In this document: positions 33,032 to 33,725 of the stretch, one piece after another
Numbering within the stretch: the stretch's first letter is position 1
Layout of the letters: each line of letters starts with the position of its first letter
Source: SAR324 cluster bacterium
Lineage (GTDB): Bacteria > SAR324 > NAC60-12
Length of the DNA stretch: 33,725 nt
Direction of reading: 5' to 3'
Assembly: GCA_016764995.1 (NCBI GenBank)
Contig: JAESQU010000139.1
Location: forward strand, 1 to 33,725
Notes under the pieces: model-generated
The model's database searches: none
Told to the model about the DNA's origin: nothing
Seen by the model: only the letters and a program-made list of their open reading frames with translations
Position numbers and translations under genes: made by a program

Positions 33032-33725
33032 AAACTGCTTGAAAATCCTTTTGCCGCTCAGCAATCAAACTCAGTTCATCTTCACTCCAACCCCGTTGTA
33101 CCCATTCTATCTCAAATGTTTCCCGCAGATTTCCAAGAAGCAGCAGTCGTAATTCCTTTTTGGAGAGTTCCGGATAGATTCCGGCAGATTCCAGCGAATG
33201 CATTTCCTGCCGCAAGTTAACTTCACTAACGTAAGGGAATATTTTAGCAATGAGATGAACTGAATCTTTGAGTGGAATGGAACCGTGCTGCAAAAAGACT
33301 CTTGCGGATGAGGAATCCGGACGGCGTATATTTCTTATTCTTTGCGCACTGCCGATAATTTTTTTCCCTTCTACCAAAATTTCATACGCAGACGGTTCCG
33401 CAAAACAAACGTGCGTATTGCTTTTTTCCTTTTGCGGACTTTCTTCCTGCAATTCCGGTTTAAGCCCCAATTTCTTGAAAAAGGCGTAAAATCCTTGTGC
33501 CAGATAACGGTAGTTGTCCAGCACGCCTCCGCGAAAATTTTGATCCAGAACTCCGCCGACTAAAGAATAAGTCAGGTCACCTCCATGTAAAACAGCTTTT
33601 CCGCCTGTTGTACGGCGGATGACAGGAATTCCGAGTTTCTTGCAGGACTCCAGATCAATGTACTTATCCAACTTTTCATTCCTGCCCAGCGAAAGAGTCG
33701 GACATTCCCAATCATAAATCCTGAA
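33012..33725 (-). CDS. lplA: Lipoate-protein ligase A-family protein, N-terminus beyond right edge
   Basis: The frame in the track starts at an internal TTG (33671), but it stays open to the window edge, and the extra residues FRIYDWECPTLSLGRNEK match the family's RxYxWxxPxLSLG motif. The gene is therefore truncated by the window at its 5' end. The lipoyl/octanoyl-binding motif is RRTTGGKAVLHGGDLTYSLVG, and the catalytic-lysine region is VEGKKIIGSAQRIRN. Members attach lipoate to dehydrogenase subunits or transfer octanoate (LipM/LipL). The exact type is undecided, so the symbol is provisional. It converges with the GNAT gene, with the two stop regions overlapping. Confidence 0.82.
   Translation of the reverse strand, partial: FRIYDWECPTLSLGRNEKLDKYIDLESCKKLGIPVIRRTTGGKAVLHGGDLTYSLVGGVLDQNFRGGVLDNYRYLAQGFYAFFKKLGLKPELQEESPQKEKSNTHVCFAEPSAYEILVEGKKIIGSAQRIRNIRRPDSSSARVFLQHGSIPLKDSVHLIAKIFPYVSEVNLRQEMHSLESAGIYPELSKKELRLLLLGNLRETFEIEWVQRGWSEDELSLIAERQKDFQAVFRAICT

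Overview
The window looks like chromosomal core DNA of a Gram-negative bacterium with roughly 40% GC. It carries an LPS heptosyltransferase (waaF), a lipoprotein, undecaprenyl-diphosphatase, periplasmic Deg-type proteins and the rimP-nusA-infB-rbfA-truB-rpsO-pnp operon. The overall flavour is proteobacterial, perhaps a SAR324-like or other deep-branching marine lineage. That placement is inference from gene style only and was not tested. Gene density is high, spacing is tight, and I saw no tRNA, rRNA, prophage or CRISPR array.

Layout. (a) 1-5.9 kb: the start of a SAM methyltransferase (runs off the left edge), an agmatinase-family ureohydrolase divergent from an IclR regulator with a palindromic operator candidate between them, then mobA, a nu-class glutathione transferase and a YejF-type double ABC ATPase in one run, facing a HugZ-like FMN-fold protein. 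(b) 5.9-9.2 kb: a 370-bp AT-rich gap, a divergent DnaA, a small lipoprotein and waaF. (c) 9.2-12.7 kb: an FAD-dependent amine/amino-acid oxidase and a DapA-family aldolase, both on the minus strand, separated by a REP-associated tyrosine transposase (RAYT) with its REP palindromes. (d) 12.7-17.8 kb: uppP, a Deg2/Deg9-like protease whose 5' end is frameshifted, a paralogous pseudoprotease that has lost the whole catalytic triad, and a polyprenyl diphosphate synthase. (e) 17.9-26.8 kb: the transcription/translation operon from rimP to pnp, ending in a strong terminator. NusA has a 30-unit EVx repeat tail, and a large nested hairpin sits between rpsO and pnp. (f) 26.9-33.7 kb: a glutamate-racemase-like protein, a phosphomannose-isomerase-like cupin protein and PriA in one tight operon, then a LysE exporter, a GNAT acetyltransferase and a lipoate ligase running off the right edge.

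How the genes fit together. The ureohydrolase and FAD oxidase suggest amine or guanidino-compound catabolism under IclR-type control, but they are about 8 kb apart and substrates are not proven. uppP, waaF, the racemase-like gene and the polyprenyl synthase belong to envelope or isoprenoid metabolism. Region (e) is the conserved information-processing operon.

The most notable signals are: an extreme excess of the palindrome TCCGGA across most of the window, reminiscent of cyanobacterial HIP1; the RAYT gene that contains a REP inside its reading frame and takes its stop codon from another REP; the Deg protease/pseudoprotease pair; the NusA repeat tail; and the structured rpsO-pnp spacer.
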